A program made the translations under genes and the position numbers. This document shows, in pieces, positions 10,676-21,689 of a stretch of 64,000 nucleotides of DNA. Numbering within the stretch: the first letter of the stretch is position 1; every line of letters starts with the position of its first letter. Location: the NCBI GenBank assembly GCA_963978905.1, contig OZ022257.1, positions 29,279,274 to 29,343,273 on the forward strand, in the 5' to 3' direction. Source of the stretch: Trichostrongylus colubriformis (taxonomy: Eukaryota > Nematoda > Chromadorea > Rhabditida > Trichostrongylidae). The notes under the pieces were generated by a model. That model saw nothing but the letters and a program-made list of their open reading frames with translations. It searched no databases and had not been told where the DNA came from.

Positions 10676-11690
10676 CACAGCCGAATTAGACCTGGTGGGA
10701 GACTATTGCGAATTGCCACATGATCTATCCGTGATATCGTGAAATCGACACGCACATTCAAGCATCCGATGACGATGAAAATAAGCTTCTTGTTTGAATT
10801 TCCTCCCCCCAAAGTTACTACAACAGGACTCCCTTCAATGGCCATCCTATGGACAATGGTATAAAAATAAGCCCAACGTGTGAGATCATCCGAGTATTCA
10901 CAAGAATATGTATAAACAGCTCGGCGTGTAAAAAAGTGAGCAGGTACCACATCACAGGTAAAACTCACATAGCTTTTTGGGCATTCGAAGCATTGAAAGC
11001 ACATACCGATACTCTGCAAAAAACTCTCGCATAAAGACGAGAAACACCTGTAATTCACCATCTCACGAACCATTTACGGCCGTCGTGTGCAAAAATCTTC
11101 ACATACGGCTTTCCTCTCCGCAGTGCACATGGGAATCGATTTAATAATAAGAATAATATTTCGACAGAACCCACCTCCCAGAAAGCAGGGATGGACCTGT
11201 CTGCCGCCAATTTGTCAACGAAATCTGCAAGCTCCCGGAGTGCCACGTGCGTTGATAAGTATGGCATTGCAATTTTAATCAGCTGGAACTTGCAAAATTC
11301 AACTTTTAACGGGCACCTCACGGCTTGCTGCTGTTGTATTATGCTATTGGTGAACAATTAATAAGATTTCAAACTGCTCTCGCGCCAGCCGCTTGTACTC
11401 GACTCACCAATTATAGCTGACCAATTAACTCGCGGATCACACGAAAGACATTCACTGAGCTGCATACCAGCAGAACATCTAGAACGCATGTTGAATCCAG
11501 CGTGAAAATGTGATCCCCTGTATCCTTACGGTTTCCAATATCAGTTCCACGCTTTCTCATAGTCTCTAACCCACCTCCCCCCCCCCCTCTTGTGTCGAGG
11601 TGGGTTACTACACTTTTCCGAACGCGCCGCTATCCTCTGTCAATACTTTGTATCTCAGGTTAGCTCCAAGCTTGAAAGCGAATATTTGAT
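10676..11690. other. Minus-strand open frames, no gene model supported
   Basis: Frames of 132 codons (10675-11073) and 100 codons (11055-11357) lie on the minus strand. Parts read like protein (for example ELADFVDKLAADRSIPAF ending at a GTGGGT donor near 11175), but the exon phases I tried do not join. They could be exons of the gene at 7.5-8.2 kb or chance. A C-run hairpin, CCCACCTC...GAGGTGGG, sits at about 11570-11607. Confidence 0.3.
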
Positions 11691-11779
11691 TTCATTCATC
11701 CACCTCGGCGGATATTCCTCATCCAAAAAGTAATCACCCGCACTTCTATTGCTCTGACTGCTCATTACACTTGGGAGCA

Positions 11780-12412
11780 TCACCCAATCAATATTGAAAT
11801 GCTCGAAAGTGTTCAAAACAACTTTACTCGTAAACTAGTTATGCGTTCCACTGGAGTTAGTTACCAGTTCATCCCGAATGGTGAGGAAAGAAGTATACAG
11901 TTGGGACACAGAAGTTTGGCTTTTCGGAGCGTAATAAGTGGCATGACAACGGTTTTCAAAATGTTGACCGGTAGAGTAAATATTACCTCTTCGAAATTTT
12001 TTGAAGTTATTAGATCTAATACTAATAGTGGCAGTGTCAAACAAAGAATGCCGGTTTCAAGGAGACAGGTCAGACGCAAGAGTCTTGCTATCAGAACCCT
12101 ATAACTTTTCAATAAACTTGTTCGGCAAAATGTATTCGGATTGTCATTTGCTCAATCAAAAAGGCTGGTTAAAAAAGTGTAGATACATCAGGGGGATCTC
12201 GGATCTCGATTCTCTGTTTCCTTAATGTTCATCTTCCTCTTCCTATCTTGGTTCATTGCTACTGTGCATGATCATATTTTCAAATCATTTTGTTGGTTGT
12301 TTCTTTATGTTGTTGGGTATTACGCATCTTTTTTTTGAAGTCTTAGGCACAGCTGTAATCTCCACGTGAACTTTTGTTTACGTCTCCAATAAATAAACCA
12401 ATCAATCAATAA
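11780..12412 (+). mobile_element. 5'-truncated non-LTR retrotransposon (LINE) fragment
   Basis: The frame 11799-12104 starts MLESVQNNFTRKL. This is the same phrase as near the end of the reverse transcriptase ORF of the LINE at 32837-36050 ([12 protein letters not shown]). A second frame (12001-12225) continues the C-terminus after a frameshift. The 3' end is an AT-rich tail (AATAAATAAACCAATCAATC) at about 12389-12412. It is a dead 3' piece from 5'-truncated insertion. Confidence 0.75.
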
Positions 12413-12419
12413 CCTCCGG

Positions 12420-13185
12420 CTGCTATTCACAAGCGTTGTCTTTTCATCTAAAGAATGTTGTGAGGTGTGGCACATTGATTATCTTTACCAGTTTTTTGCT
12501 CAGTGACTATCACCTTCTGGGTCACTAGATTGTCAAGGAAACGAGCTATGAAGTTTTAGTAATCATTTATTATCTGGACACCTACGCGGTGTGGGTCTAA
12601 TTGTAGGTTTTCTTCGGAAAACGGCTACCAGTCCGGACTTTTCTGATACGAACTTACAAATTTGCAAACTGAGCATAGCCTCTTACAGGGCATTTTTTTG
12701 CAGAGCCTCTTAGAAACTGATTCTCAAAAATCTTCGAGATGATAAGACATTTCGAGAGAGCTTTCCCTGTATGTTCGATGGTTGCTCTTCATGCTCAACA
12801 CAGAGATATAGTAACTATGAGCTTTCCAGCCACGTGATTACACGATCAAGCGATAATTTGTCACCAGTGCTCTCAACAAAAGCTCCCAGTGAAGGCAAAT
12901 CTGAAATTCGAACCCATACCTTATCTGGATCTAACAATAAATCGTCCCCACTCCGTTGCGGTGACCTTTCAGCTTGCCCTCTGGAACTGTTCATTCCGTC
13001 GCCCACCCCTCTGCCTTACTAGTGCCTTTCTGGTGTCTTAGAAGTTTTCAACTCTTTCGATTCTGTGCTTTGGTCGTATTGATGCTCGGGTATACTGATG
13101 GGACATCCTCATATACCTTTTCTTCGAGGCAGTGATAGGAAAATTTCGGACGAACAGAGGAAAATGTAGCGAGAGCGAAAGCCTG
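12420..13185. other. Non-coding stretch, one weak exon candidate
   Basis: A 63-codon minus-strand frame at 12815-13006 reads well (acidic, ending in LDRVITWLESS) but has no matching exon. Otherwise nothing was recognised. Confidence 0.3.
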
Positions 13186-13189
13186 AGTG

Positions 13190-15690
13190 CCTCAACAGAC
13201 CCAGTCCTGACCTTGCCGATTTTTGGAACTCAAGCGAGGATTTAAATTTGAGCACTCATAGATTTCGGCGAAAGTCCCGCCCAATGTGGACGGGGCAAGG
13301 CTTAGAACTTATGTGCTCCGTACACATGGGTTGGCCTCTACCCAGTCCTAACTTGCCCGACCTCTACGGCTCATTCCCGATTCACCCGATTCTTGACCAT
13401 TTCTGCGCGATCCCCGCCTGCCGTGGGCGGAGCTAGGCTTAGTTCTTGTGAGCTCTGTACGGTTGGGTCAGTCCCTACCCATTCCTGACTCGCCCGACGC
13501 CTCCAGGCTACAGTTGAGATGATACCCTACTGGATCCTAACTTTCCCGAGGCGCACTCATTACTTAACCGATTTTTTGACCATTTCTGCGCAAGCTCCGC
13601 TCACGGTGGGCGGAGCAAGGCTCAGTTCTTAATGAGCTTCGTACACTTTGGTCAACCCTCACCCATCTCCAACTTGCCCGACCTCTCCACGTTGCAGTTG
13701 AGTTGAGAGTGCATTATGTGACAAACAAATGGACACACACACGCACACACATAAACACACCGAACTTCTGGTCTGTATATAAAATGAACTTGATTCCATT
13801 CCTAACTTGCCTCTCATGTGCCCCGTACATTTTGGCTTACCCCAGCCCATCCCTTACTTGCCCGACCTCTACAGGTCCATTCCTAGCTTGCCTGATTTTT
13901 GGAACCTGAGCGTGGACTTAAATTTGAGCACCGGCAGTTTCCGCGCAAATCCCGCCCACGGTGGGTGGAGCTAGGCTTAGTTCTCAGCTCTGCACGCTTC
14001 GGCCCCTATCCAATTACAACTTGCCCGAACTCTGCAGGCTGCAGTTCAGTTAAGAATCATTATGCGGTGAGCGGACAGACAGATACACACACGCACACAG
14101 ACAAACACAACACACCAAACTTCAGGTTTATATATCGAGTATGACAGGTAACTTGCCCAACGTCAACAGACCCATTCCTGAACTTCCCGATTTTTGGAAC
14201 CCAAGCGAGTACCTAAATTTGCACATCCATCGATTTCGGCGCATGTCCCGCCCATGGTGGGCGGGAACTTATGTGCCTTGTACATATGGGTCGGCCCCTA
14301 CGTTATCCTAATTTGCCCTACCTCTACAGGCCCGTTCCTTATTTGCCTCTTGTGTGCTCCGTACACTTTGGTCAGTCCCTGCTCAGTCCTTACCGAGCCA
14401 CCTCAACAGACCCATTATTGACCTTCCCGATTCTTGGAACCCAAGTAAAGACTTGAATTCGAGCACCCATCAATTTCGGCGCAAGCCCCGCCCATGGTGG
14501 GTGGAGCTAGGCTGAGAACCTATGTGCTTCGTACACATGGGTTGGCCCCTACCCAGTCCTAACTTGCCCGACCTCTTCAGGCCCGTTCCTAAATTGCTTG
14601 TTGTGTGCTCCTTACACTTTGGTCAGTCCCTACACAGTCCTTGCTTGCACGACCTCAACAGACCCATTCCTGACCTTGCCGATTTTTGGAACTCAAGCGA
14701 GGACTTAAATTTGAGCACCCATAGATTTCGACGAAAGTCCCGTCACGATGGACGGGGCTAGGCTTAGATCTTATGTGCTCCGTACACATGGGTTGGCCCT
14801 ACCTAGTCCTGACTTGCCCGACCTCTTCAGGCCCGTTCCTAAATTGCTTGTTGTGTGCTCCTTACACTTTGGTCAGTCCCTGCTCAGTCCTTACCGAGCC
14901 ACCTCAACAGACCCATTATTATCGTTCCCGATTCTTGGAACCCAAGTAAAGACTCAAATTCGAGCACCCATCAATTTCGGCGCAAGCCCCGCCCATGGTG
15001 GGTGAAGCTAGGCTGAGAACCTATGTGCTCCGTACACATGGGTTGGCCCCTACCTAGTCCTAACTTGCCCAACCTCTTCAGGCCCGTTCCTAAATTGCTT
15101 GTTGTGTGCTCCTTACACTTTGGTCAGTCCCTACCCAGTCCTTGCTTGCACGATCTCAACAGACCCATTCCTGACCTTACCGATTTTTGGAACTCAAGCG
15201 AGGACTTAAATTTGAGCACCCATAGATTTCGGCGAAAGTCCCGTCAAAGGTGGACGGGGCTAGGCTTAGATCTTATGTGCTCCGTACACATGGGTTGGCT
15301 CCTACCTAGTCCTGACTTGCCCGACCTCTTCAGGCCCGTTCCTAAATTGCCTGTTATGTGCTCCTTACACTTTGGTCAGTCCCTACCCAGTCCTTGTTTG
15401 CACGATCTCAACAGAACCATTCCTGACCTTACCGATTTTTGGAACTCAAGCGAGGACTTAAATTTGAGCACCCATAGATTTCGGCGAAAGTCCCGTCAAA
15501 GGTGGACGGGGCTAGGCTTAGATCTTATGTGCTCCGTACACATGGGTTGGCTCCTACCCAATCCTAATTTGCCCGACCTCTACGGCTCATTCCTGATTCA
15601 CCCGATTTTTGACCATTTCTGCGCAAGCCCCGCCTGCGTGGGCGGAGCTAGGCTTAGTTCTTGTGAGCTCCGCACACTTTAGTGGATTAT
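13190..15690. repeat. Satellite array, unit about 252 bp
   Basis: The marker TACACATGGGTTGGC (or a close form) falls at 14281, 14532, 14783, 15033, 15285 and 15537, a period of 250-252 bp. A diverged copy at 13321 extends the array leftward. Each unit has two related halves, one with TCCGTACACATGGG and one with TCCTTACACTTTGG, each followed by a CCTACCCAGTCCT-like phrase. Because 252 is a multiple of three, a frame stays open through units. The 219-codon frame at 15023-15682 repeats every 84 residues and is a by-product of this, not evidence for a gene. Confidence 0.9.
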
Positions 15691-15975
15691 GTGACAAACA
15701 AACGGACACACAAACTCACCATACTTGTGGTTAGAACTTTTCTGCGCAGGTCCACGGTGAAGGGGGCTAGACTTATCCTATGATCTTCGTGCACTTTGGT
15801 CAAGCCCTACCCTGACTTGCCCTACCTCTCACGCCGCAGTTGAACTAAAGTGCACTGTCGACAAACACACAGTCACACAAAAACACCAAACTTCTGGTTG
15901 AACTAAGAGTGCATGTAACAGACAAACGGACACACACACACACACAAACACACCAAACTCCTGCTTTATATGTAT
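15691..15975 (+). repeat. CA-rich tails flanking the satellite
   Basis: Repeated tail of the form GACAAACGGACACACACAC ... CACCAAACTTCTGGTT at about 15693, 15845 and 15917, ending near TATATGTATAGGAT. The same form sits inside the array at 13720 and 14073. The array may derive from elements with RTE/SINE-type 3' ends. Confidence 0.55.
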
Positions 15976-16145
15976 AGGATATAGGATGCTGCCTTCGAGC
16001 TATCCTACGTCATGTGCAATCAGATCGTGTGTATGATGGCGTATCAGGTAACCCTTCCTAAAGCTTTGCAAGGAACGCTGCCAACGGAGCATCTATCGAC
16101 TCGTTTTTTACGAACCTCAGACGAATTTAGGCAGCCACACAAAAT

Positions 16146-16422
16146 TTATCCATTACAGCAAGCGAGCCAAACCTGCGAATTATGTACGAAGAACACGAAT
16201 GACTTAAAAATCAAAAGAGAACGAGTACTCACATGTTCCTCACTGCAAAGATAACGAGGATTCGAGTCGCTATATCTATAGTTTCTGTCTACCAGTACGC
16301 TGTTGTTGCCAACACTGAAGAGCGGTTGATCAGCATAAGCGTTCGGTCCATCTTCGCGTGCGTCAATGAAAGCAAGAAGATGGAAGACGAGGCGATCATC
16401 GTCCAGAAGGTATTGCTCACCA
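16146..16422 (-). CDS. Unidentified protein, two C-terminal exons (partial)
   Basis: Exon 16233-16422 (acceptor AAAATTCAG, donor GTGAGT) encodes about 63 residues rich in Asp, Asn and Tyr (GEQYLLDDDRLVFHLLAF and then NAYADQPLFSVGNNSVLVD). It joins in phase to 16146-16172 (acceptor ATTCGCAG), which adds eight residues and a TAA stop. The predicted C-terminus is Cys-rich (YLCSEEH then VWLACCNG). I do not recognise the family. A nearby upstream open stretch near 16537 does not fit the phase. The small terminal exon is uncertain. Confidence 0.4.
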
Positions 16423-16826
16423 CTGAATTTTAAAGAATTCACAAGTAGAAAACACCCTAAAGATACTGACCAAACCGGCAATCAATTGGAACAATGGACA
16501 CTTTGAAAATCGGTCAATCTTGAACTTCTCACTAACCATCGATATCTATAAGATCCACCAACTGGTCAATCGAGAAGTCGCGGTGAACTTTTTCCAAATT
16601 TGTTTTACCGAAAGCACCAGGTTTTTTTCTACTAGTACTACTTTATCGAGCATCCGAAAGGATTTTTCCTGCTCTAATGCTTCGTTGTTTCGAATGAGTA
16701 TTTTGAATGAATGAATGCAATCCAGATCGAATTTCAGGTCCAACAGGAATCCAGGTGACAATATCGCAATCTATTTCCCAGCAAAAAGGTAGAGAATCTG
16801 GTCAGTGATGTGCCCGCCTTCGAGAG

Positions 16827-18312
16827 GAGGAAAAACTCACCGGCGCGCGCATGCGGCGCGTACTGGATGACGTCACAGCCATCGCTCGACGCGGCGGTCT
16901 ACGATGGCCTGCGCTACAACACGACTGCCGGTAAACGGAGAAATGCGCAGAGGGACGCACTATCGCGACGCATGAGCTCGCGCTCCATCATGGGACGCGC
17001 TGGTATGCTTATGAGCTCTAGGTCTTCTTATCTCATTGGGCAAGGCTCTTCGTGAGCGGCACATGAGATCTTCGGGGTCAAATAAAGTCGGACGGGGAGG
17101 GGAGGGGGAGGGGGGGTGGAGACCAACTTTGCGTAGACGTCGGAGCTCCTTTTCCTCCCTAAGCTTAGGCGAAAACTGATATCCCCTCCACCCACATGAA
17201 AAAGTATCTGTCAAAGCGTAGGTCTCATACGCTTTAGCCTAAGCCTAAGGAGGGAAGGAAGCCCCGACGTGGGTGCTAATAAGGGTGTCGCCAAATATCG
17301 TTGTTGAGCTTGTGACATCGGTGAGAACATAGCTACTCTTAACTAGCCTCGCCGCTGAAGCGGCAACCCTACAATCACGTGTACCGAAGCTCCCCAGCCG
17401 CTGAACCCTTCTCTACGTACCGCTGTCCCACATCGTCCTCCGTTTTTTTCGAAATATCCGATGCGATCAACGTTGGCCTCCCTATCAATCATGCGTAGTA
17501 CACTCTGCGGGTAGTTCGCCTCATGCTCTCTCTTACGCGGAGTGCGCAGACGAAGCGACGAAGCGGGAGATAGTGTGTGCCCAAAGACACAAACCGCGAC
17601 GCGGGCTACGCGTCGCGGTAGTGCGTCCCTCTGCACATTTGTCCGTTTACAACTTTTCTACAAACACTGCGCTTCAATGAGGATAACCTTGCTCACTTTA
17701 TCAAAGTCTTGAGGTGGCCTGCACTTTTCTACCCTTTATCTCCCACACTGTTATACATCGGGCGAAGCACATGCATCCCCTGAATCTTGTACATCATTGC
17801 GCTGAGGCGAATACATAACTGGAGTGTCTCGCTCCGCATGACCCTTCGACCCCCTCCTTGTGTATGCTTAACGTTACCCCCTTTATCGCATGCCCCCCCC
17901 CCGTATCAGTAAGGGTCCGTATAAAAGAAATACGGCCCGCTGATACGGGGTTCTTGTACCATTGCCTGGCTACAACAGGTGTCTACTTGTAATAAATATT
18001 CCAACCACCACGGTATTGTTTCTACAGAGGCAAACACTCTGGGAACACTATTAGATCCCCACAAAGCGGGACATGGAGAGGCTAGCCACACCGAAAAAGG
18101 CCAGCTCTCCCAGCTATTGTATGTATGTCAAAGCAGCAAAGCTCGCCGCAGCATTATGTGCTCAACCTTAGTGTATTAGCAATGTACCAACAAGGTCACC
18201 CTCATCGAAGTGGAGTGGTAGGAGCACAGGCCATCGCGCACCGTCACGCCGCGCGGTGGCTGTGACGTCACCTGGCACGCGCCGCATGCGCGCGCCGGTG
18301 AGTTTCTCCGTG
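16827..18312. mobile_element. DNA element with GC-rich inverted ends
   Basis: The left end, containing AACTCACCGGCGCGCGCATG, GCGGCGCGT and GATGACGTCACAGCCA (16830-16930), is the imperfect reverse complement of the right end (about 18200-18312). An inner inverted pair (about 16935-16985 against 17590-17650, AGAGGGACGCACTA) gives a nested foldback. No transposase was seen. The interior is a mosaic of other repeats. Family unknown; a target duplication was not confirmed. Confidence 0.6.
17135..17271. mobile_element. MITE, copy 1 (copy 2 at 45409-45552)
   Basis: Inverted ends of about 34 bp: ACGTCGGAGCTCC...CCTCCCTAAGCTTAGGC at the left and GCCTAAGCCTAAGGAGGG...CCCCGACGT at the right. The inside, with CTGATATCCCC and CACATGAAAAAG, is shared with the second copy, which is inverted. 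A G/C-rich tract and a TTTATT/AATAAA phrase lie next to both copies. Confidence 0.7.
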
Positions 18313-18750
18313 GAGCCCCTGCCTCCATCAAATACCACTTCATGACTCCCAGAAATTACTTGATCTAGTTCGGTGATGTCGTCAAGAATGATACTGCGGC
18401 GTAAAGATCAATTTCCGAATGACATATGACGTGCCGCACAACCTATAATCTCATAGGAAAAACTTTCATCCGAAAAAACTACACTATCATCGCCAGCACG
18501 GCGACGATCCTTCCACCCATGCGTCTGGCGGGGGCGGGGCTTATGTCGTACTGTAGATAGCCAGGTTGAGGCGTATCATTCTACCAACAGCATTCTACTG
18601 TTGTCGTTCACAGAACACAGTGACAATAAATCTGCTCCCTTCTCGTATTCTGTTACACCACTGAACCACCCTCTACATACAGTTTGTGCAGAATGACCCG
18701 ACACTCCCATCAGACTGACTGCGACAAGCGCCACTCTTGAGGAAAAGGAA
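18313..18750. other. Non-coding stretch, nothing recognised
   Basis: No supported exon or repeat was seen between the GC-rich element and the mariner. Confidence 0.4.
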
Positions 18751-18897
18751 GTATTAGGTTGTCCCAAAAGTCTTGTAAGATTTTTCTTAAAAAATCAATA
18801 ACTCTAGTTTACTTCGAAGCAGGTCTAGGCGATTCAGAAATATGGTAGAACGTTCTCTAAGCTCACTAGTAAAATATATATTGACTCACCAGATTCC

Positions 18898-19735
18898 GTG
18901 GAAAGAGCTACAGTGCTTGAAGTCGATACCCACCCAACACGCGGTGTCATCTACTATGAGTGGTCTTGCGACAACAAAGCGACGGAAGCTTGCCACTTCA
19001 TCAATGGTGCATTGGGCAAGGGATGTGTGAGCTACGAGACCGTGCGCCGCTGGCTCATCAGCTTCAGCAGCGGCGAGATTGACATGGAAGACAAGCCACT
19101 CACGGGACGCCCGCACGCATTCGACGACGAGACGCTGTCGTCATTCGCGCCATTCGCGAATCCGCCATGCGCCGATCCTGAAACCACTATGCGCGAGCTA
19201 GCGGAGAGGAATGGACAAGCACCCACAACCGTGATTGGTCGCCTCCACGAGCCCGGTTATCGGAAGGTGCTGTCGCGGTGGACCTCATGCCCCTGACAGA
19301 TGCTCACGAAAGTGCCCATGTGAGCATTTGTCAATCGCTACTGCTCCGCCCGCATCGCAACGACTTTCTCGTCTATGTGGCTACGGGCGTTGAAAGCTGG
19401 GACATATACGGTACCAACGCATCTCGCGCCTTTTGGCTGCTACGTGACGCCGAGCCGCCAACGTAGCCCATGTCCGACCTCCATACGAAGAAGATTCTAC
19501 CTTGCTGCTCTGGACGCGGAAGGAATGCTTTCCCAAGAGGTGCTGTCATGAGGTGAGACAGTATCCGCTTCCGTATACGCCCACCAGCTCCAGCAGCTCG
19601 CCGTCGCTGGCTGTTCGAGAAAGCCGCCGGAAAAGGTCCGCGGTCACCCTCTTTCATGACAACGCCCACCCACACGTCGCGAAGTGTGTCCAGGGCAAGT
19701 ACAGGGGCCCAGCTGGGATGTGCTGCCCCACCCGC
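18898..19735 (+). pseudogene. Mariner transposase remnant, 5' part
   Basis: The first frame (18898-19296) has the mariner helix-turn-helix region (KATEACHFINGALGKG, VSYETVRRWLISFSSGEID) and the GRP linker. A frameshift near 19296 leads to ICQSLLLRPHRNDFL. The motif that normally holds the first catalytic Asp reads TGVESW, with Val at 19389-19391. Further stops and frameshifts follow. The second-Asp motif (HDNAHPH) is still readable near 19655. The gene is inactive. The last catalytic block lies beyond the nested insertion at 21404-21560. Confidence 0.85.
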
Positions 19736-21403
19736 GGGTGAGGGTCTTTAGTTCCAATAGTGTACTGTAGGTGTACGGTAGTATAATTACAAGATTACTC
19801 AGGTCATTTCGCACCTCACCTCGTACCTCCTATCCTTGCCTATGGGGTGGCCCCACTTAATTGCTCGCACCGACTATTGACCTTTTAGTGAAACAGTAAT
19901 GCACGTGTAAAATGGAAAAGCGAATGAATAAAAAAATCATCCGTGGTTCGCAGAGAATCTTCATTGATATAAACCACACTCTCAGGTTTATCAATAATCA
20001 TAATCGCGCCTGCATGTGTGCCTCGATTAGTAATTTTGATGAAAATCTAAGCTAGTAAGTAGAGGAAAGCAGTGTACTTTTGACATAATGATAGATAGAT
20101 GTGGGGTGTTTTTTGACTTAATCAGTCCCTTCTGGAGGATGCGCCTTGCATCCCACTTCCATTCAGAATCGTTGGGGCAAGTGAATCTGATTGGCTTTAC
20201 AAAGAATTGCGAGGGCCAGCCGATGTACAAGTCAGTGCTTTCACTCTTGTAGGCGAGAATGGTACCAACATAACTACCCCGGAGCGAGGGAAGGCTTGGT
20301 AGGCCTGGGCGTGCGCCGACGAGGGATTCGATCACGTGCCGTGAGAGTGGGATGCGCGCCGCTAGTTCATACACCAACCCGCCCTTATATAATGATGAAT
20401 CAGGAAATCTTTGACATTTGAAGTCTTTGCAGTGTCACTCCTTTTATGGTGTTGAGAATAGAAACTGGATCGTTCGGGGTAATTATCTAAAACTAAATAC
20501 GGAAACTAAATACAACTGATTATAATTGTGATTGCGTGATTAAATCTCAGGCTTTCTAGTTGGCACTATAGTCTTGATTGCATTCCATGCAAGGCTTTCT
20601 TTACACTAGAGTTTTAAAAGAGAATCCAGTAATTTGACAATAACTCGCTGATAATAACATTGGAATGCTCAGCTTATTTCATTTCGGAAAAGAAATAGAC
20701 GAGCTTTCTAGCAAGCTTTGCATTTGGATAATACCGAACAATCGATATGGATCAAGCCCATCTTGCATGCTCTGTGTAATGCACGCAGTAGTGTGAGCCG
20801 GCCCAATTGGATACTCAATAAGCTCCTTATCCGTCACGATTTAGCCATCGCACTGTACTACGCGAATCACGCGAGGTAATGTGAAGATGGTCAGTACATG
20901 GGAGTTTAGATAGTTAGCGCCCGACGTTCTTAGTTTCGATGGCACCGAGTGTAACGATATGTCCATTAAATGAGCACCAAAGCCTTATATATTGGTAGCA
21001 AAACCCGTTTTCCTATTATCCATGCTTATTGACTCTCCGAGCGTGCACCACTATTAAGATGACAAGTTTTGTAACGTTTACATCTGTTTATTTCTTTGTT
21101 ATTAATAGTATACATGTTTTTGCTGTTATATCTGTTTCCTTCGTTTTTCTGTTTGTTTTTTGAGGGTAGGTTAGTATAATAGAAGCGTTGTAATAAAGAC
21201 ACAATTATAATTGTAATTACATATGTTCAATTTCTAGTAGATCCATTACATATCGTTAAATCAGTCAGTGAGGAAGATGTCACTGCAAGCAATGGAAAAG
21301 GTCACCCCAAAGGCAAGGCTAGGAGGTGCGAGGTGACCTGAGTAATCTTGTAATTATACTACCGTACACTTACAGTACACCATTGGAACTAAAGGTGCAC
21401 ACC
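19736..21403. mobile_element. Mutator-like (long-TIR) insertion nested in the mariner
   Basis: Terminal inverted repeats of about 110 bp (both contain CTTTAGTTCCAAT, GTATAATTACAAGATTACTC and GCACCTC) bound 1668 bp. The 9-bp sequence CCCACCCGC is present exactly at 19727-19735 and 21404-21412 but would occur once in an intact mariner at this codon, so it is the target duplication. Nine base pairs with long TIRs fits a Mutator-like element. An 8-bp hAT duplication is less likely. No transposase frame is present, so it is non-autonomous. An internal repeat (about 20095-20235) recurs at 60180-60320. Confidence 0.8.
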
Positions 21404-21560
21404 CCCACCCGCCATACTCTCCACACATTGCTCCTTCTGACTATCACCTTATCCATCCTCTTGAATCCTTCCTGGCCAATGCAAAAGCGATCGCTGACTT
21501 CTTCGACTCTCAGAACCCAGAGTTCTCGCAGGAGGGAATCAACGATTAACCTATGAGGGG
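21404..21560 (+). pseudogene. Mariner transposase remnant, 3' part
   Basis: Reads HPPYSP then IAPSDYHL, which still holds the third catalytic Asp, followed by NPEFSQEGINDL near the C-terminus. The usual Asp of SPDLAP is His here. It continues the 5' part across the nested insertion. Confidence 0.85.
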
Positions 21561-21689
21561 GCAGAGTGTTGTCGATAACAATAGTGAATACGTTGTTGCC
21601 AGATTGTTGTTTGTTGGAAGAAAAAATATTAAAAAGTGATGATCGAAAAAATCCTACAAGACTTTTGGGACAACCTAATATAAAAGACA

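Larger units (their letters stand above)
18754..21678 (+). mobile_element. Mariner element split by a nested insertion
   Basis: The ends TTAGGTTGTCCCAAAAGTCT (18754) and its complement (to 21678) are flanked by TA at 18752-18753 and 21679-21680. Removing the nested element and one copy of its target duplication leaves about 1.25 kb, the usual mariner length. The coding region is decayed (see the transposase entry). Confidence 0.9.

Noticed and set aside
10675..11357. Minus-strand exons of a kinase-like gene (a GKPYVKIFAHDGRKWF phrase)
   Set aside because: Exon phases do not join at the available acceptors and the resemblance is too short to name a family.
15023..15682. 219-codon open frame with 84-residue repeats as a repeat protein gene
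   Set aside because: It is the satellite unit (252 bp, divisible by three) read through. Neighbouring units break the frame and there is no start or splice context.
16501..16640. Upstream exon ending IDQLVDLIDID for the gene at 16.2-16.4 kb
   Set aside because: Its phase at the GTTAGT donor does not match the next exon and an in-frame stop lies close upstream.
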